58,934 bases of DNA from assembly GCA_022448725.1 (NCBI GenBank), contig JAKUTR010000015.1, positions 1 to 58,934 of the forward strand, read 5' to 3'. The notes under the pieces were generated by a model. It saw only the letters and a program-made list of their open reading frames with translations. It did not search any database and was not told where the DNA came from. Below are positions 18,948 to 28,173 of this stretch, piece after piece. The position numbers and the translations under genes are program-made. The number at the start of each line of letters is the position of its first letter. The stretch's first letter is position 1. Source of the DNA: SAR202 cluster bacterium (lineage in GTDB: Bacteria; Chloroflexota; Dehalococcoidia; Lucifugimonadales; VXLM01).

Positions 18948-19127
18948 CTAAAGACGTCCTCGGCCTGTGAACCGATGGATCGCGATCAGAACTCCGCCGA
19001 TGGCACAACATGCGGCTCCAATTAAAAGCGGAGTTAGACCAGCTAAGGCGCTGCTCAATAGGAATACAACTCCAAATATGACTAAGACATACGCTACAGC
19101 TGCGACGGCGAATCGAAGACTTTCCAT
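18948..19127 (-). CDS. Small membrane protein, 59 aa
   Basis: A short minus-strand frame from ATG 19127 to TAG 18948-18950. It encodes MESLRFAVAAVAYVLVIFG... with two hydrophobic helices (about 6-28 and 30-50) and a basic tail (HRFTGRGRL), the pattern of a small two-helix inner-membrane protein. A GAGGAA ribosome-binding site lies six bases before the ATG. It sits between the DUF255 gene and the tRNA-Arg gene, on the same strand as both. The function is unknown. Confidence 0.55.
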   Translation of the reverse strand: MESLRFAVAAVAYVLVIFGVVFLLSSALAGLTPLLIGAACCAIGGVLIAIHRFTGRGRL

Positions 19128-19339
19128 GAGTTTCCTCTACTGAACGGTAGGAATCTTGCTACTCTACACATCAGGAGCATAATTGGAAAGGTTGGTTGGT
19201 TTTTGGAGATGTTGTTTTTAGGCGTAACATGTGTGATCGCCTTGGCCATGTCTAGAAAACGTCTGTAAACCGCTTTTTAAATAGGCAAGTACTTTTCTTG
19301 TGTGGAATTTGCGTATTGGAATAACCTGGCATGGGGAGA

Positions 19340-19417
19340 TGGCGTCCCTGGCAGGATTCGAACCCGCGACCCGCGGCTTAGAAGGCAGCTGCTCTATCCA
19401 GACTGAGCTACAGGGAC
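19340..19417 (-). tRNA. tRNA-Arg (UCU)
   Basis: A complete cloverleaf is read on the minus strand. Acceptor GTCCCTG pairs with CAGGGAC, with discriminator G and an encoded CCA (19340-19342). The D arm is GCTC/GAGC, the anticodon loop CTTCTAA (anticodon TCT) and the T arm GCGGG-TTCGAAT-CCTGC. The anticodon stem has one T-C mismatch at its middle pair. UCU decodes AGA and AGG arginine codons. Confidence 0.93.
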
Positions 19418-19457
19418 GCGATCACGCTTTTAGTTTAGCAATCACTCAAATAGAGGG

Positions 19458-19949
19458 TCAAATTTTGGTAGGCCCAGTTCTGATGTGAAAGACAGTTACT
19501 GGGCCGGCGCGGAATCCTCGAACGGCCTTTACTTCAGTGTCCTCCGAGTAGGGTAGGGTAGTGGCGTGTCGTTGTAGCCAAACACCTATAGGGCGGGTGG
19601 CAATGCGTGCGACGACCAATCCGGTTGTCATTCCCTGTATTCGTCTGATCCAGCTTTTTGAGCCCCTGACAATGACTGCGGAAACGATAACGGTGAGTGC
19701 AGCCGATACGAGTATATTTGTACCACAGTGCTGAGTGACTGCCAGGGAGTGTTCTCCGATGCGTAGGCGTTCGACTGCTTCTATGGCAGCTGAACGTACG
19801 CTCTCTTTGGATTCACGGCTGTAAATCAGGAAACCGCCGGGCAAGGCGTTACCGGCGATCGGCCCCTTTGTACCGCGGCTTAAGAGAATTGATACAGTTG
19901 CGTGTTCCCGTCCGTGTTGCTCACGAATCTCGCGAATAAGACCAAACAA
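19458..19949 (-). CDS. DUF6391-like membrane-associated protein
   Basis: A 163-residue protein beginning IREIREQHGREHATVSILL, with a later HCGTNILVSAALTVIVSAV stretch. The REQH-x-x-EHAT and CGTN motifs match what I recall of DUF6391, a small conserved family of unknown function with His residues that could bind a metal. A hydrophobic segment spans about residues 98-115. The gene ends about 40 bases from the tRNA-Arg 5' end and is divergent from the HTH gene at 20194. Confidence 0.6.
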   Translation of the reverse strand: MFGLIREIREQHGREHATVSILLSRGTKGPIAGNALPGGFLIYSRESKESVRSAAIEAVERLRIGEHSLAVTQHCGTNILVSAALTVIVSAVIVRGSKSWIRRIQGMTTGLVVARIATRPIGVWLQRHATTLPYSEDTEVKAVRGFRAGPVTVFHIRTGPTKI

Positions 19950-20133
19950 TTACAACCTACCTTTTAAGCTGTTTGGTACAGGCTCACCGAGTCTAGCAGC
20001 ATCTAAAGAGAGTGGTCAATGCCCGGTATTATTACAAAATACACACAAAATATACGTGGTGTATATATTTACGCCGGCCTGAAAAAGCTTTTCGAAAATT
20101 TAGAAAAAGACGGAATAGAGGTGAAAATTTGCA

Positions 20134-20163
20134 TTGACCCGACTTTATGTGCCGGGTTAGCAT
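20134..20163 (+). promoter_or_regulatory. Predicted sigma-70-type promoter of the HTH gene
   Basis: TTGACC (20134-20139) and TAGCAT (20158-20163) are separated by 18 bases and lie about 30 bases before ATG 20194. Further upstream (20040-20080) the DNA is AT-rich with repeated TATA stretches (CGTGGTGTATATATTTACG), which may hold regulator sites. Confidence 0.35.
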
Positions 20164-20193
20164 ATGTCTACAAAACATTTGGGAGGCGGATAA

Positions 20194-20427
20194 ATGCGCC
20201 GAAAAACGAAAAAGATGATCGCAGTCGAGGAACAGTTTCAGCAAACGCTGGAGAAGATGCTTCCAGAGATGGTCACCGAATACGGTTTGACCGCAACAGC
20301 GGATGAGCTCGGTGTGAGCAAGGCCACCCTTGGGTACTGGCTGCTGAAGTTGGGGATTAATGTCCAGCGAGTGGCGTTAGCACCTGGCGAAACTATAGAA
20401 GTAAAAAGGGTAGGATACAGCCGGTAG
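20194..20427 (+). CDS. Small helix-turn-helix protein, 77 aa
   Basis: The central part (about residues 33-56, TATADELGVSKATLGYWLLK) has the spacing of a Fis/resolvase- or XRE-like helix-turn-helix with the turn at LGVS. The N-terminus is basic. The start ATG 20194 is supported by GGGAGGCGG seven bases upstream. It is divergent from the DUF6391 gene and ends 30 bases before a perfect palindrome, convergent with smpB. It is probably a local DNA-binding regulator; the target is unknown. Confidence 0.65.
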   Translation: MRRKTKKMIAVEEQFQQTLEKMLPEMVTEYGLTATADELGVSKATLGYWLLKLGINVQRVALAPGETIEVKRVGYSR

Positions 20428-20456
20428 TACTCTCCCGCACTACTGGGCGAAAGTAA

Positions 20457-20496
20457 AACGAAAGAGGTGAACTCGGCCGAGTTCACCTCTTTCGTT
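20457..20496. terminator. Perfect 40-bp palindrome between convergent genes
   Basis: Arms 20457-20476 and 20477-20496 are exact inverted repeats of 20 bp, meeting at CGG|CCG. In RNA the hairpin reads the same on both strands, with A-rich bases before and CTTTCGTT after. It lies between the stop of the HTH gene (20427) and the stop of smpB (20542). The position and symmetry fit a bidirectional terminator; the lack of a clean T run is a weakness. A dimeric protein-binding site is the alternative. Confidence 0.65.
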
Positions 20497-20541
20497 AGTG
20501 ACTGTGGCTTATTGTCTTCTTGTGGCTATAATTCTCCGATT

Positions 20542-21021
20542 TCACCGTGGTAGTCGGACTCTACTCAGTGCTTCTTGAGCCTCGCGCTCCCTTGCACGAT
20601 CTATTATTGAGCGACGTTTATCGTGAAGTTTCTTTCCTTTTGCTAGCCCTAGTTCGAGTTTTGCACGGTGGTTCTTAATGTACATTTTTAAAGGTATGAT
20701 CGTGAGTCCGCGCTCAGTGACTTGTTTAGTTAACCGGCGTATTTGTACTTTGTGCATCAGTAGTTTCCGTCTACGCTTAGGATCATGCTGGGTTCCTGGG
20801 CTTGCTGCTGAGTAGTGTGATATGTGGGCGTTGTGTAGCCAAAGTTCGCCGTTCTCGGGCCGGGCATAGGCATCACTGAATGTTGCTTGCCCTTCGCGGA
20901 TAGCTTTGATTTCCGCACCAATAAGTACAATCCCAGCTTCAAATGATTCTAGAATCTCATAGTCATGGCGAGCACGTCTGTTTGTGGTAACTGGTTTGGT
21001 ACGACCGATCCGCTGAGTCAT
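20542..21021 (-). CDS. smpB: SsrA-binding protein SmpB
   Basis: A 159-residue SmpB of normal length. It shows the RARHDYEILESFEAGIVLIG start, a GAEIKAIREG stretch, YIKNHRAKLELGLAKGKKLHDKR, and a basic C-terminal tail that enters the ribosomal mRNA channel. It delivers tmRNA to stalled ribosomes for trans-translation. The ATG overlaps the TGA stop of the CtpA-type protease gene (21018-21021), so the two are co-translated. The partner ssrA (tmRNA) gene is not in this window. Confidence 0.95.
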   Translation of the reverse strand: MTQRIGRTKPVTTNRRARHDYEILESFEAGIVLIGAEIKAIREGQATFSDAYARPENGELWLHNAHISHYSAASPGTQHDPKRRRKLLMHKVQIRRLTKQVTERGLTIIPLKMYIKNHRAKLELGLAKGKKLHDKRRSIIDRAREREAQEALSRVRLPR

Positions 21022-22337
21022 GAATCTGACGTTAGTGTACTCAGTGGATTTAGGGACAACGTGTTGGACAATTTCTTCAATTCTTCCTTGGCTCTCTTGA
21101 GTTGCTGTATATCTGTTTCGCGCGCATCTCGGTCACTGACTTCGATGTCAGGCGTGATACCGTTGCCTTGGATAATGCGGCCGAGTGGGGTGAACCAATG
21201 CGCGACCGTGATGTAAAGTCCGCCACCATTGCTCAAACGCCTCAGCCAGTTCACGCTGCCCTTACCGAATGTGGTAGTGCCGATAACAGGAGCTCTTTTG
21301 TGATCCTGTAAAGCGCCGGCAAGAATTTCCGATGCGCTGGCGGTTCCACCGTTTACGAGAACGACCATTGGGATAGTAGTGAAATACTCACGTTCTTGGT
21401 TAACGCTGTGATCAGTTCGTCGTTTGTTGCCATACTCAATGTACAGGATCAGTCCGTCATTCACGAAAATGCTAGCGATATCTACCGCGGGTTCAAGGAG
21501 GCCGCCCGCATTGTCTCTAAGATCAAGTATTATTCCCTTGGCACCGCTCTCTATTTCGGGCCTTATTATTTCCGCAAGTTTTGCTGGTGTTTGGGGAAAG
21601 AACTCAGTTACTCGAACGTGGGTAAACTCGTCACCAGGTTCGCTCCTAAGTGTGACGCTTTCCAGCGGTATTGTTCCTCGGACCACCTCTATTATCACCG
21701 GATCCGACGCTCCTAGGTGCTTTACAAGTAACGCTACCGTTGATCCTTCAGGACCTCGAATTTTCGACACTGCTTCCAGTAGGGAGAGACCCTCTAAACT
21801 TTCACCATCTACCTCAAGAACTATGTCCCCTGGCCTGATACCTGCACGGTCGGCAGGGCTCCCTTCGATAGGTGAAACAATAATAATTTTCCCGCGCGCA
21901 TTCATTTGTACGTGGGCGCCGATACCTTGAAATTCTCCTTCAAATACGTCCCCGAATGAACCAGATAAAACTTCGGGGTCTACGTACGCGGTGTGTGGGT
22001 CACCAAGAGCGCTTGTAATGCCCCTGATTGCGCTTTCAGCGGATGCTTCCCCATCCAATAGTGACTGATCGACGTAGTCCCTGTTTAGGTGCTCCCAAAC
22101 TTCCCACACAATGTTGAAGTCATCTGGGGTAAGACGTGGAGGAACAATTTCAGTTTCGTTTGCCTTAAGCTCTGGAAACTCGGGGGCGCCCGTGTGAGAA
22201 GAGTTGACAACGGAGCCCTCCTGAGCGCTAGACGGAATCGATTCATCCTCTCCGGAGTTTGTTCCACATCCTACCGCTGATAAGACAAAACTCACTAGCA
22301 GCAGGGAACATATTGTGAGGGTATTCACGCTGATCAA
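21018..22337 (-). CDS. S41 C-terminal processing peptidase (CtpA type), lipoprotein
   Basis: The mature part has the expected order: N-terminal helical region (DDFNIVWEVWEHLNRDYVD), a PDZ domain with GIGAHVQMNARGKIIIVSPI and SPADRAGIRPGDIVLEVDG, then the S41 core with catalytic Ser in NGGTASASEILAGAL and Lys in TTFGKGS. It cleaves C-terminal tails of envelope proteins. I place the start at TTG 22337, since AGGAG lies six bases upstream and the product then opens with a signal peptide ending in a lipobox (LSAVGC). The longer frame from 22457 would put 40 odd residues before the signal. It overlaps smpB. Confidence 0.85.
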   Translation of the reverse strand: MISVNTLTICSLLLVSFVLSAVGCGTNSGEDESIPSSAQEGSVVNSSHTGAPEFPELKANETEIVPPRLTPDDFNIVWEVWEHLNRDYVDQSLLDGEASAESAIRGITSALGDPHTAYVDPEVLSGSFGDVFEGEFQGIGAHVQMNARGKIIIVSPIEGSPADRAGIRPGDIVLEVDGESLEGLSLLEAVSKIRGPEGSTVALLVKHLGASDPVIIEVVRGTIPLESVTLRSEPGDEFTHVRVTEFFPQTPAKLAEIIRPEIESGAKGIILDLRDNAGGLLEPAVDIASIFVNDGLILYIEYGNKRRTDHSVNQEREYFTTIPMVVLVNGGTASASEILAGALQDHKRAPVIGTTTFGKGSVNWLRRLSNGGGLYITVAHWFTPLGRIIQGNGITPDIEVSDRDARETDIQQLKRAKEELKKLSNTLSLNPLSTLTSDS

Positions 22338-22609
22338 GGGCTGCTCCTTTAGCCTGTAGATAGTAACACGGTAGTTATATTGACGACGCTCGGTGTTAAA
22401 TTCCAGCCTAAGCAGTAACTCCCTCATTAAGCTTATGTATATTTGTGCCTTACACACAAGTTTTCTGGGTTAGCGTTGACACCTTTTCAATCGAGTGCTA
22501 GTGTTTTTCTGAACAGGGGCGGCAGTGTAATCAATATGTATTCACATAAAAGCAAGCTAATACACCATGTTTAGAAAAGAAACTGAATACGATACAGGTT
22601 TATTTCAGC

Positions 22610-23686
22610 ATGATTGAAAACGACGATGGGCTAGGTTCGGGCTCTGCATTTACTGCCTCGGATAGTGCAAGGACGCGACTGGTACGCAAGTACCCGCGGC
22701 ATACCTTAGAAGCGGTTTTGCCTATGGCTGAAGCTATATACCAAGAAAACGCAGGGCAACCTTACGATCGTATCCATCTTGCTATGTCACTGGGTATAAG
22801 CCCACAAAGCAGTAACTATACGTTTCTGCTCAACTCATCTGCGATGTATGGTTTGACTCTCGGAGGGTACAGGGATCCAGTTATTAGTTTGACCAATCGC
22901 GGCGAAATGGCAGCCTTGGGAGATAGAAATGCCATACTCGATGCCGCGATGGAGCCGGATGTTTTCGCCGGTTTTTATGATTTCGTAGATCCGAAAGCGG
23001 TACCCGAAGATCAGCATGCATGCAGGTTACTAGAGGCCCAATTTGGTGTGCGTCCGGAACTCTCTGCAGAATGCCTAAACATCATAAAACACAACGCATT
23101 GAGTACCGGTATTACAACCAAGGTAGGCAGCGCATTGTACGTGAATGTGGAAGGCGCAAAGTTGCGTACACAGGGACTAGGTGTCGAGAAGCACATTGAT
23201 CGCGGAGAGGAAGGTAAAGAAAGCGGTATTATGGCAAGCGGCCCCGTAGAAGCCTCGAATCCAATCTTTGTCGGCCATACCGCTGCGCCAGATGTCTGTA
23301 GCTATGTTGAAGAAGTGCTCGACAAGTTTAATTTACCTTACGTTGTTGGCGAGAGCGACCCCGTAGGGCCGTCAGACCTGGATGACAAATTACTCGCTTC
23401 CATGCGTAGTTGTTCTGCCGGGGTTCTGGTTTTTAGTGATCCTGGGCCTGAGCTAGATGACCCATATGCTGATGAGTACTTCGAAAAGATGCAGTTGCAG
23501 CTTGGCGCGGCACGAGCTACTTTCGCGGATAAAGTTATTATTCTCCGTGAAGATACTGACAGCTGGGAGCGCGTAGCTTTGACCAGGGAGTCGATTCTGT
23601 ATGGGAGAGATCGGTTAGAAGAAATTGGGATACCGCTATTGACCGCACTACATCAGCTAGGGATTGTTACGGTCAGTAAGACCTGA
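22610..23686 (+). CDS. Winged-helix plus TIR-like nucleotide-binding domain protein
   Basis: A 358-residue two-part protein. The N-terminal half (about 25-165) looks like a helical, winged-helix-like domain with ISLTNRGEMAAL. The C-terminal half (about 217-358) begins NPIFVGHTAAPDVCSYVEEVL, passes SCSAGVLVFSDPG and ends with DKVIILRED. This is the strand order of the TIR-like predicted nucleotide-binding family (PF10137), seen in anti-phage effectors and in stand-alone proteins. In that family a Glu follows in an NVxxELG-type helix; here the place reads KMQLQLG, so the NAD-cleaving residue may be missing. No ribosome-binding site is obvious. It is alone, between ctpA and hflX, with no partner gene of a known defence system beside it. 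Confidence 0.55.
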   Translation: MIENDDGLGSGSAFTASDSARTRLVRKYPRHTLEAVLPMAEAIYQENAGQPYDRIHLAMSLGISPQSSNYTFLLNSSAMYGLTLGGYRDPVISLTNRGEMAALGDRNAILDAAMEPDVFAGFYDFVDPKAVPEDQHACRLLEAQFGVRPELSAECLNIIKHNALSTGITTKVGSALYVNVEGAKLRTQGLGVEKHIDRGEEGKESGIMASGPVEASNPIFVGHTAAPDVCSYVEEVLDKFNLPYVVGESDPVGPSDLDDKLLASMRSCSAGVLVFSDPGPELDDPYADEYFEKMQLQLGAARATFADKVIILREDTDSWERVALTRESILYGRDRLEEIGIPLLTALHQLGIVTVSKT

Positions 23687-23921
23687 CGTATTCCAAAATC
23701 CCTTTCTGGAGTTGACATAACATATATAGTGCGAACCAAACCGGAAGGTAATCCGGCCCTCCCATGTGTGTGTGAAGATTTTGACTACAGGCTCTTGTCC
23801 ACTCCCCGATAGAGCAAAACGTTTGGAATAAATCGGGAACTTGGCCCCATTGGGCTCGAAAAACGCTGTATGAGGCGCCTAGAAGGGCTGGGCGCACACT
23901 GGTGTTGTGGGCAAGCTGCCT

Positions 23922-25055
23922 TCAGGTACTCGCGATAGAGTCGAATGTTGCGTCCAATTCTTCAAGTAGGTCTGGTAAACCCAATCCCGTTGTCGCTGAC
24001 GTGTAAACCGTAGCTGGTCGCGTGGCAAATTCATCTAAAGTTAATGCCGTGTCCAGATCAGTATCTTTTTTTTCGATTGTGTCGACTTTGTTAAATACTA
24101 ATATTCTGGGCTTATGATCCAGGTGGAGGCTTTTCAAAATGTTTTCTACCTCCTTTTGATGAAGGTGGTGTTTGTCGTGTCCGATATCTACCACGTGTAA
24201 CAGGATTGACGCCTCTTCTATTTCCTCGAGCGTTGCCCTGAATGAAGCAACAATAGTTGGAGGCAATTTCTGGATGAAGCCCACCGTGTCGCTGAATAAC
24301 ATCTCTTTCCCGGAGGGTAGCCTGACTTTTCTGACTACTGGGTCCAATGTGGAAAATAATTTATTTTCTGTAGCGACAGTAGATCTGGTTACAGCGTTTA
24401 AAAGGGTGCTCTTTCCTGCATTTGTGTACCCAACAAGGCTAGCTACCGGTATCCCGGTGTCCCGTCGCCTGGATCTGTGCCGTCCACGAGCTTGGCGTAC
24501 GCTCTCAATTTCCTTTTTCAGCTTTTGAATCCGCCCTCTGACTAGTCTTCGGTCGGTCTCAATCTGGGTTTCCCCAGGCCCCCGGGTACCTATACCACCG
24601 GCTAAACGCTCTAAGTGGCTCCATTGCCCGGCCAACCTAGGCATCAAATACTCGTGCTGAGCGAGCTCGACCTGTAGTCTGCCTTCGTGTGTTCTAGCGC
24701 TCTGGGCAAATATATGCAGGATTAAAGCGGTTCTATCGATGACTTTAACTCGTTCATCAAATGCAGCTTCCAGGTTTCGTTGCTGTGTTGGTGCTAGCTC
24801 GTCGTCACAAATGACCGTATCTGCACCTTTTTCTTTTATTAATGACTTGATCTCTTGTATTTTGCCTTCCCCAAGGTAAGACGGGGTTGGCTTCTTTAGT
24901 TTTTGCGTCAATGATCCTATGACTTGTGCACCACCGGTCCGCGCAAGATCTTGTAATTCTTCCAGTGAATCTTGCAGCGGGAGTAGTTGGCGTTGGCGAA
25001 ATATATCGACTCCAACGAGGATAGCCCGCTCTCGTCTAGCACGCGTCGTTACCAG
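23922..25055 (-). CDS. hflX: GTPase HflX
   Basis: A ribosome-associated GTPase that splits stalled or stressed ribosomes. The G domain has G1 [10 protein letters not shown]3 DTVGFI and G4 NKVD. Upstream lie the glycine-rich linker [20 protein letters not shown] and the HflX N-terminal domain. The shortest usable start is TTG 24911 (329 residues), but the family N-terminus ([18 protein letters not shown] and [18 protein letters not shown]) continues in frame upstream to an in-frame TAG inside dapL. No ATG, GTG or TTG lies in that extension; CTG at 25055 is the first near-cognate codon, and an ATA nine codons further has AGGGG before it. The true start is unresolved. It follows dapL closely. 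Confidence 0.88.
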   Translation of the reverse strand: MVTTRARRERAILVGVDIFRQRQLLPLQDSLEELQDLARTGGAQVIGSLTQKLKKPTPSYLGEGKIQEIKSLIKEKGADTVICDDELAPTQQRNLEAAFDERVKVIDRTALILHIFAQSARTHEGRLQVELAQHEYLMPRLAGQWSHLERLAGGIGTRGPGETQIETDRRLVRGRIQKLKKEIESVRQARGRHRSRRRDTGIPVASLVGYTNAGKSTLLNAVTRSTVATENKLFSTLDPVVRKVRLPSGKEMLFSDTVGFIQKLPPTIVASFRATLEEIEEASILLHVVDIGHDKHHLHQKEVENILKSLHLDHKPRILVFNKVDTIEKKDTDLDTALTLDEFATRPATVYTSATTGLGLPDLLEELDATFDSIAST

Positions 25056-25077
25056 CTTCCTGTACTTGGCTATATTG

Positions 25078-26238
25078 CTACCCCTGCCAGCCGGCTAGCC
25101 GCTCTAGTGCAGTGTCTATAAGTGAATCCGAGAGAGTAACAGATAGGCGGACATAACCTTCGCCGGCTTCCCCGTAACTCCCACCAGGAATCATAAGGAC
25201 GTCTGTATCGTCGAGTACTTTCTCGGCGAACTCCGCAGAAGTGTATCCGTCCGGGATTCCGGCCCATATATACAGGCTTGCTTTTGGTGGAATTACACGC
25301 ATTCCCATGTCTCTGAGGACCGGTATTATGCGGTCCCTACGGCTTTGGTATACGGAATTACGCGCTTCGATACTCTCATCTGTTTGCCGTAACCCTTCGA
25401 TGGCCATATGTTGGACCGCTTGGGCTACCCCTGAGTCGAGATTTGATTTTATAGTTAATAAGGCGCTGATCATCTCTTGGTTTCCAGCCACCATGCCGAT
25501 CCGCCAACCAGTCATGTTGTATGACTTCGAAAGCGAATGAAACTCTAGGCCAACGTCTTTAGCGCCATCTACTTCCAAAAAACTTGGGGGTTGGTAGCCA
25601 TCGTACGCTACCTCTGTGTAACACGCGTCATGCATGACAGCGATGTTGTAGTCCTTGGCGAACTTGACAGCCCGGTCAAAAAACTGTTTGTCTGCTATAG
25701 CACCTGTTGGATTGTTTGGGTAGTTAAGCCACATGACAGTGGCTTTATCCGCTACGGTACGTGGTATTGCCTCGAAATCTGGTAGCCAATTGTTGTCCTC
25801 AGTCAGAGGCATGATGTAACTACTGCCGCCTGCGAACAAGGTGCCGATGCCATAAACAGGATATCCAGGGTCAGGAACGAGCGCGATATCGCCTGGATCG
25901 ATGAAACAAAAAGCTGCGTGTCCGATACCCTCTTTAGCCCCGATAAGCGATAAAACTTCAGTTTCAGGATCAAGGGTGACCCCGAAACGACGTTTATACC
26001 AATCAGCTACGGATTGCCTGAATTCGGGCAATCCTTCCGACTCTGGATACCGGTGGTTAGGTGGGTCTAGCGATGCTTCGTGAAGTGCGTCGAGGATATT
26101 TGAAGGTGTTGGTATGTCAGGATCGCCGATGCCGAAGCTAATTACCTCAATACCTTCAGCTTTCTTAGCAGCTATTTTTCTACTGATCTGTACGAATATA
26201 TATGGTGGGACTTTCCCTATCCGTTCCGACAATTTCAT
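25078..26238 (-). CDS. dapL: LL-diaminopimelate aminotransferase
   Basis: A 386-residue class I PLP aminotransferase of the DapL type. It converts tetrahydrodipicolinate directly to LL-diaminopimelate, bypassing the acylated intermediates of lysine synthesis. Seen are [10 protein letters not shown] (36-45), the NYPNNPTG substrate loop (172-179), [12 protein letters not shown] (203-214) and the PLP lysine K238 in [14 protein letters not shown]. The gene for the next enzyme, dapF, lies just upstream on the same strand, which supports DapL over a generic aminotransferase. The ribosome-binding site is AGGAGG before ATG. Confidence 0.88.
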   Translation of the reverse strand: MKLSERIGKVPPYIFVQISRKIAAKKAEGIEVISFGIGDPDIPTPSNILDALHEASLDPPNHRYPESEGLPEFRQSVADWYKRRFGVTLDPETEVLSLIGAKEGIGHAAFCFIDPGDIALVPDPGYPVYGIGTLFAGGSSYIMPLTEDNNWLPDFEAIPRTVADKATVMWLNYPNNPTGAIADKQFFDRAVKFAKDYNIAVMHDACYTEVAYDGYQPPSFLEVDGAKDVGLEFHSLSKSYNMTGWRIGMVAGNQEMISALLTIKSNLDSGVAQAVQHMAIEGLRQTDESIEARNSVYQSRRDRIIPVLRDMGMRVIPPKASLYIWAGIPDGYTSAEFAEKVLDDTDVLMIPGGSYGEAGEGYVRLSVTLSDSLIDTALERLAGWQG

Positions 26239-26373
26239 AGCTCCTCCTAAATCTTATTCTGCGAATAATTAAAAAGTAAAAAAGTTTACGTGTTGGTTAG
26301 TATGTTATGTCTAGTGCAAAGCTGTAAATGAGCAATATATTGGCGTGTTGATTAGTATAAGTATAATATTGGT

Positions 26374-27216
26374 CTAATTTTCTGGCCAATCACCTTCGAA
26401 CACTTTAGCAACAGGACCTTCTAAAAATACCTGACCGTGTCCCGGCCACTGTACGATCAGGTCGCCGCCTGGTAAAGAGACAGTAAGATCGCTTTTAGTG
26501 TGGCGTTTGAGACGGCCTATCACTCCTATAGCGCATGCACCTGTACCACAAGCCTCAGTAAGGCCTGAACCACGCTCCCATACACGCGCCTTCACGTGGT
26601 TGTCGTCCAGGACGTTGACAATCTCAAAGTTGATTCTCTTGGGGAAAAGCGGATGATGCTCAACCAATGGTCCTATTTTATCCAGTTCCACATCGTCTAC
26701 AGGGGTGTCTATGAAAGCAACGGCGTGAGGGTTACCAATCGATACGGTATTTATCATAAACGTGGTGCCCTCCACGTTTAGCGGATGGTCCATCAGCATA
26801 GATTGGTCTTCCACTGCAACAGGAATATCCTCTACAGCTACGCTTGGTTCTCCCATCCCAACTCTGGCCCATACGACCTCGGCTCCATCCCATTGGGGGA
26901 CAACTTCTAAGTCGCCACTCATAGTTTCCACAACGACTGGCGATGTATCTGGAGAGATAACACCATTATTGAAGGCAAAGGAAACTAAGCATCGAAGACC
27001 GTTGCCGCACATATCCCCTTCAGAACCATCAGAGTTAAACATACGCATCCGAAAATTGGCAGTATTGGATTCCATCGCAAGTATGAGACCATCTGCGCCG
27101 ATACCAGTATGTCTATCGCTCATCGCTACTGACAATGCTGGCCAGTCCTTGTCCATGCGGCGGGCGTCTACGTAGACGTAGTCATTTCCTGCTCCATGCA
27201 TCTTAGTAAAGCGCAT
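26374..27216 (-). CDS. dapF: Diaminopimelate epimerase
   Basis: A 280-residue DapF with both catalytic cysteines: C70 in GDMCGNGLRC and C223 in EACGTGACA. The N-terminus (FTKMHGAGNDYVYVDA) is typical. It converts LL- to meso-diaminopimelate for peptidoglycan and lysine. A 135-bp AT-rich gap separates it from dapL, so dapL may also have its own promoter. It follows miaA by about 38 bases. Confidence 0.95.
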   Translation of the reverse strand: MRFTKMHGAGNDYVYVDARRMDKDWPALSVAMSDRHTGIGADGLILAMESNTANFRMRMFNSDGSEGDMCGNGLRCLVSFAFNNGVISPDTSPVVVETMSGDLEVVPQWDGAEVVWARVGMGEPSVAVEDIPVAVEDQSMLMDHPLNVEGTTFMINTVSIGNPHAVAFIDTPVDDVELDKIGPLVEHHPLFPKRINFEIVNVLDDNHVKARVWERGSGLTEACGTGACAIGVIGRLKRHTKSDLTVSLPGGDLIVQWPGHGQVFLEGPVAKVFEGDWPEN

Positions 27217-27254
27217 GTGGTCACCTCGCTACAAACTTTCTAGAATTGTAGCAC

Positions 27255-28172
27255 CTAGCCTTGGTCCAAAGTATCGGCGAGGAAGGTTGTAATCTGCGGG
27301 TGAGCGTTGTCGTCCGCATTAAACCAATGGATTCTGGGATCTGTGGGTTTAAACCACGTATATTGCTTGCGGGCGAAGCGACGTGTTTGGCGTTTTATTT
27401 CTATAACGGCTTCCTCAAGAACCAGTCCATCATTAAGATGCCGTGCTAGCTCCCGATAACCCAAGCTCGACATTGAGGGCAAATCTAGAGAGTATCCCTG
27501 GTCCAGCAACTCTTTCACCTCCCCTACCCAACCTTCAGTAATCATGGCGTCCGTTCGACGATTGATTCTGTGATCGAGTTGATCACGGTCCATCGTCAGC
27601 CCAATAATGACTGGATTGAAAGCAGGAGGTATTTGGACGGGTGATGTACCTGCGGAGCGAGCGACTTCGATCGCGCGGATAACTCTGCGAGGGTTTTTGA
27701 GATCAATGCGATTAGCAGTATCAGGATCAAGAGAGAACAATTCTTTGACGAGCAAGGTAAGCCCGCCTTCTTTTGCCTGTGATTCCAGTTTAGCTCGTAA
27801 TTCTGGCTGAGGAGGGACCGGCGGTACCTGCCATCCCTGTACCAGTCCCTCCAAGTACTGGCCGGTACCGCCAACAACTACTGGTAATTTATGGCGTGAC
27901 ATCACATCATCGATCGCTACTCGAGCATTCCGTAGGAAAGTCGCCAAATTGTATTCATCGTCTGGATCGATAATATCAATCAGATGGTGAGGGATTTGGC
28001 TTAGTTCGGACTTAGTCGGTTTAGCTGTGCCGATATCCATCTTCCGATAAACCTGGCGGCTATCACCAGAGATTATTTCACCTTGGAACTCTGCCGCGAG
28101 GTGTAGGGAAAGTGAGGTTTTCCCAATAGCTGTCGGGCCAACGATAGCCACCACGGGAGGTTGATGGGACAT
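27255..28172 (-). CDS. miaA: tRNA dimethylallyltransferase MiaA
   Basis: A 305-residue MiaA that adds an isopentenyl group to A37 of tRNAs reading UNN codons. The P loop is GPTAIGKTS (about residue 12), followed by ISGDSRQVYRKMDIGTAKPT and GTGQYLEGLVQGW. I start at ATG 28172, one base after the tpiA stop (28174), because the family N-terminus (PVVAIVGPTAIGKT) begins there; a longer frame up to 28256 lies inside tpiA. Confidence 0.93.
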   Translation of the reverse strand: MSHQPPVVAIVGPTAIGKTSLSLHLAAEFQGEIISGDSRQVYRKMDIGTAKPTKSELSQIPHHLIDIIDPDDEYNLATFLRNARVAIDDVMSRHKLPVVVGGTGQYLEGLVQGWQVPPVPPQPELRAKLESQAKEGGLTLLVKELFSLDPDTANRIDLKNPRRVIRAIEVARSAGTSPVQIPPAFNPVIIGLTMDRDQLDHRINRRTDAMITEGWVGEVKELLDQGYSLDLPSMSSLGYRELARHLNDGLVLEEAVIEIKRQTRRFARKQYTWFKPTDPRIHWFNADDNAHPQITTFLADTLDQG

Positions 28173-28173
28173 T

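Noticed and set aside
20019-20306. 95-residue plus-strand frame upstream of and into the HTH gene
   Set aside because: It has no ribosome-binding site, overlaps the better supported HTH gene in another frame, and a promoter-like pair lies inside it.
23673-23897. 74-residue minus-strand frame after the TIR-like gene
   Set aside because: No ribosome-binding site and composition unlike a protein; the 235-bp gap otherwise shows nothing.
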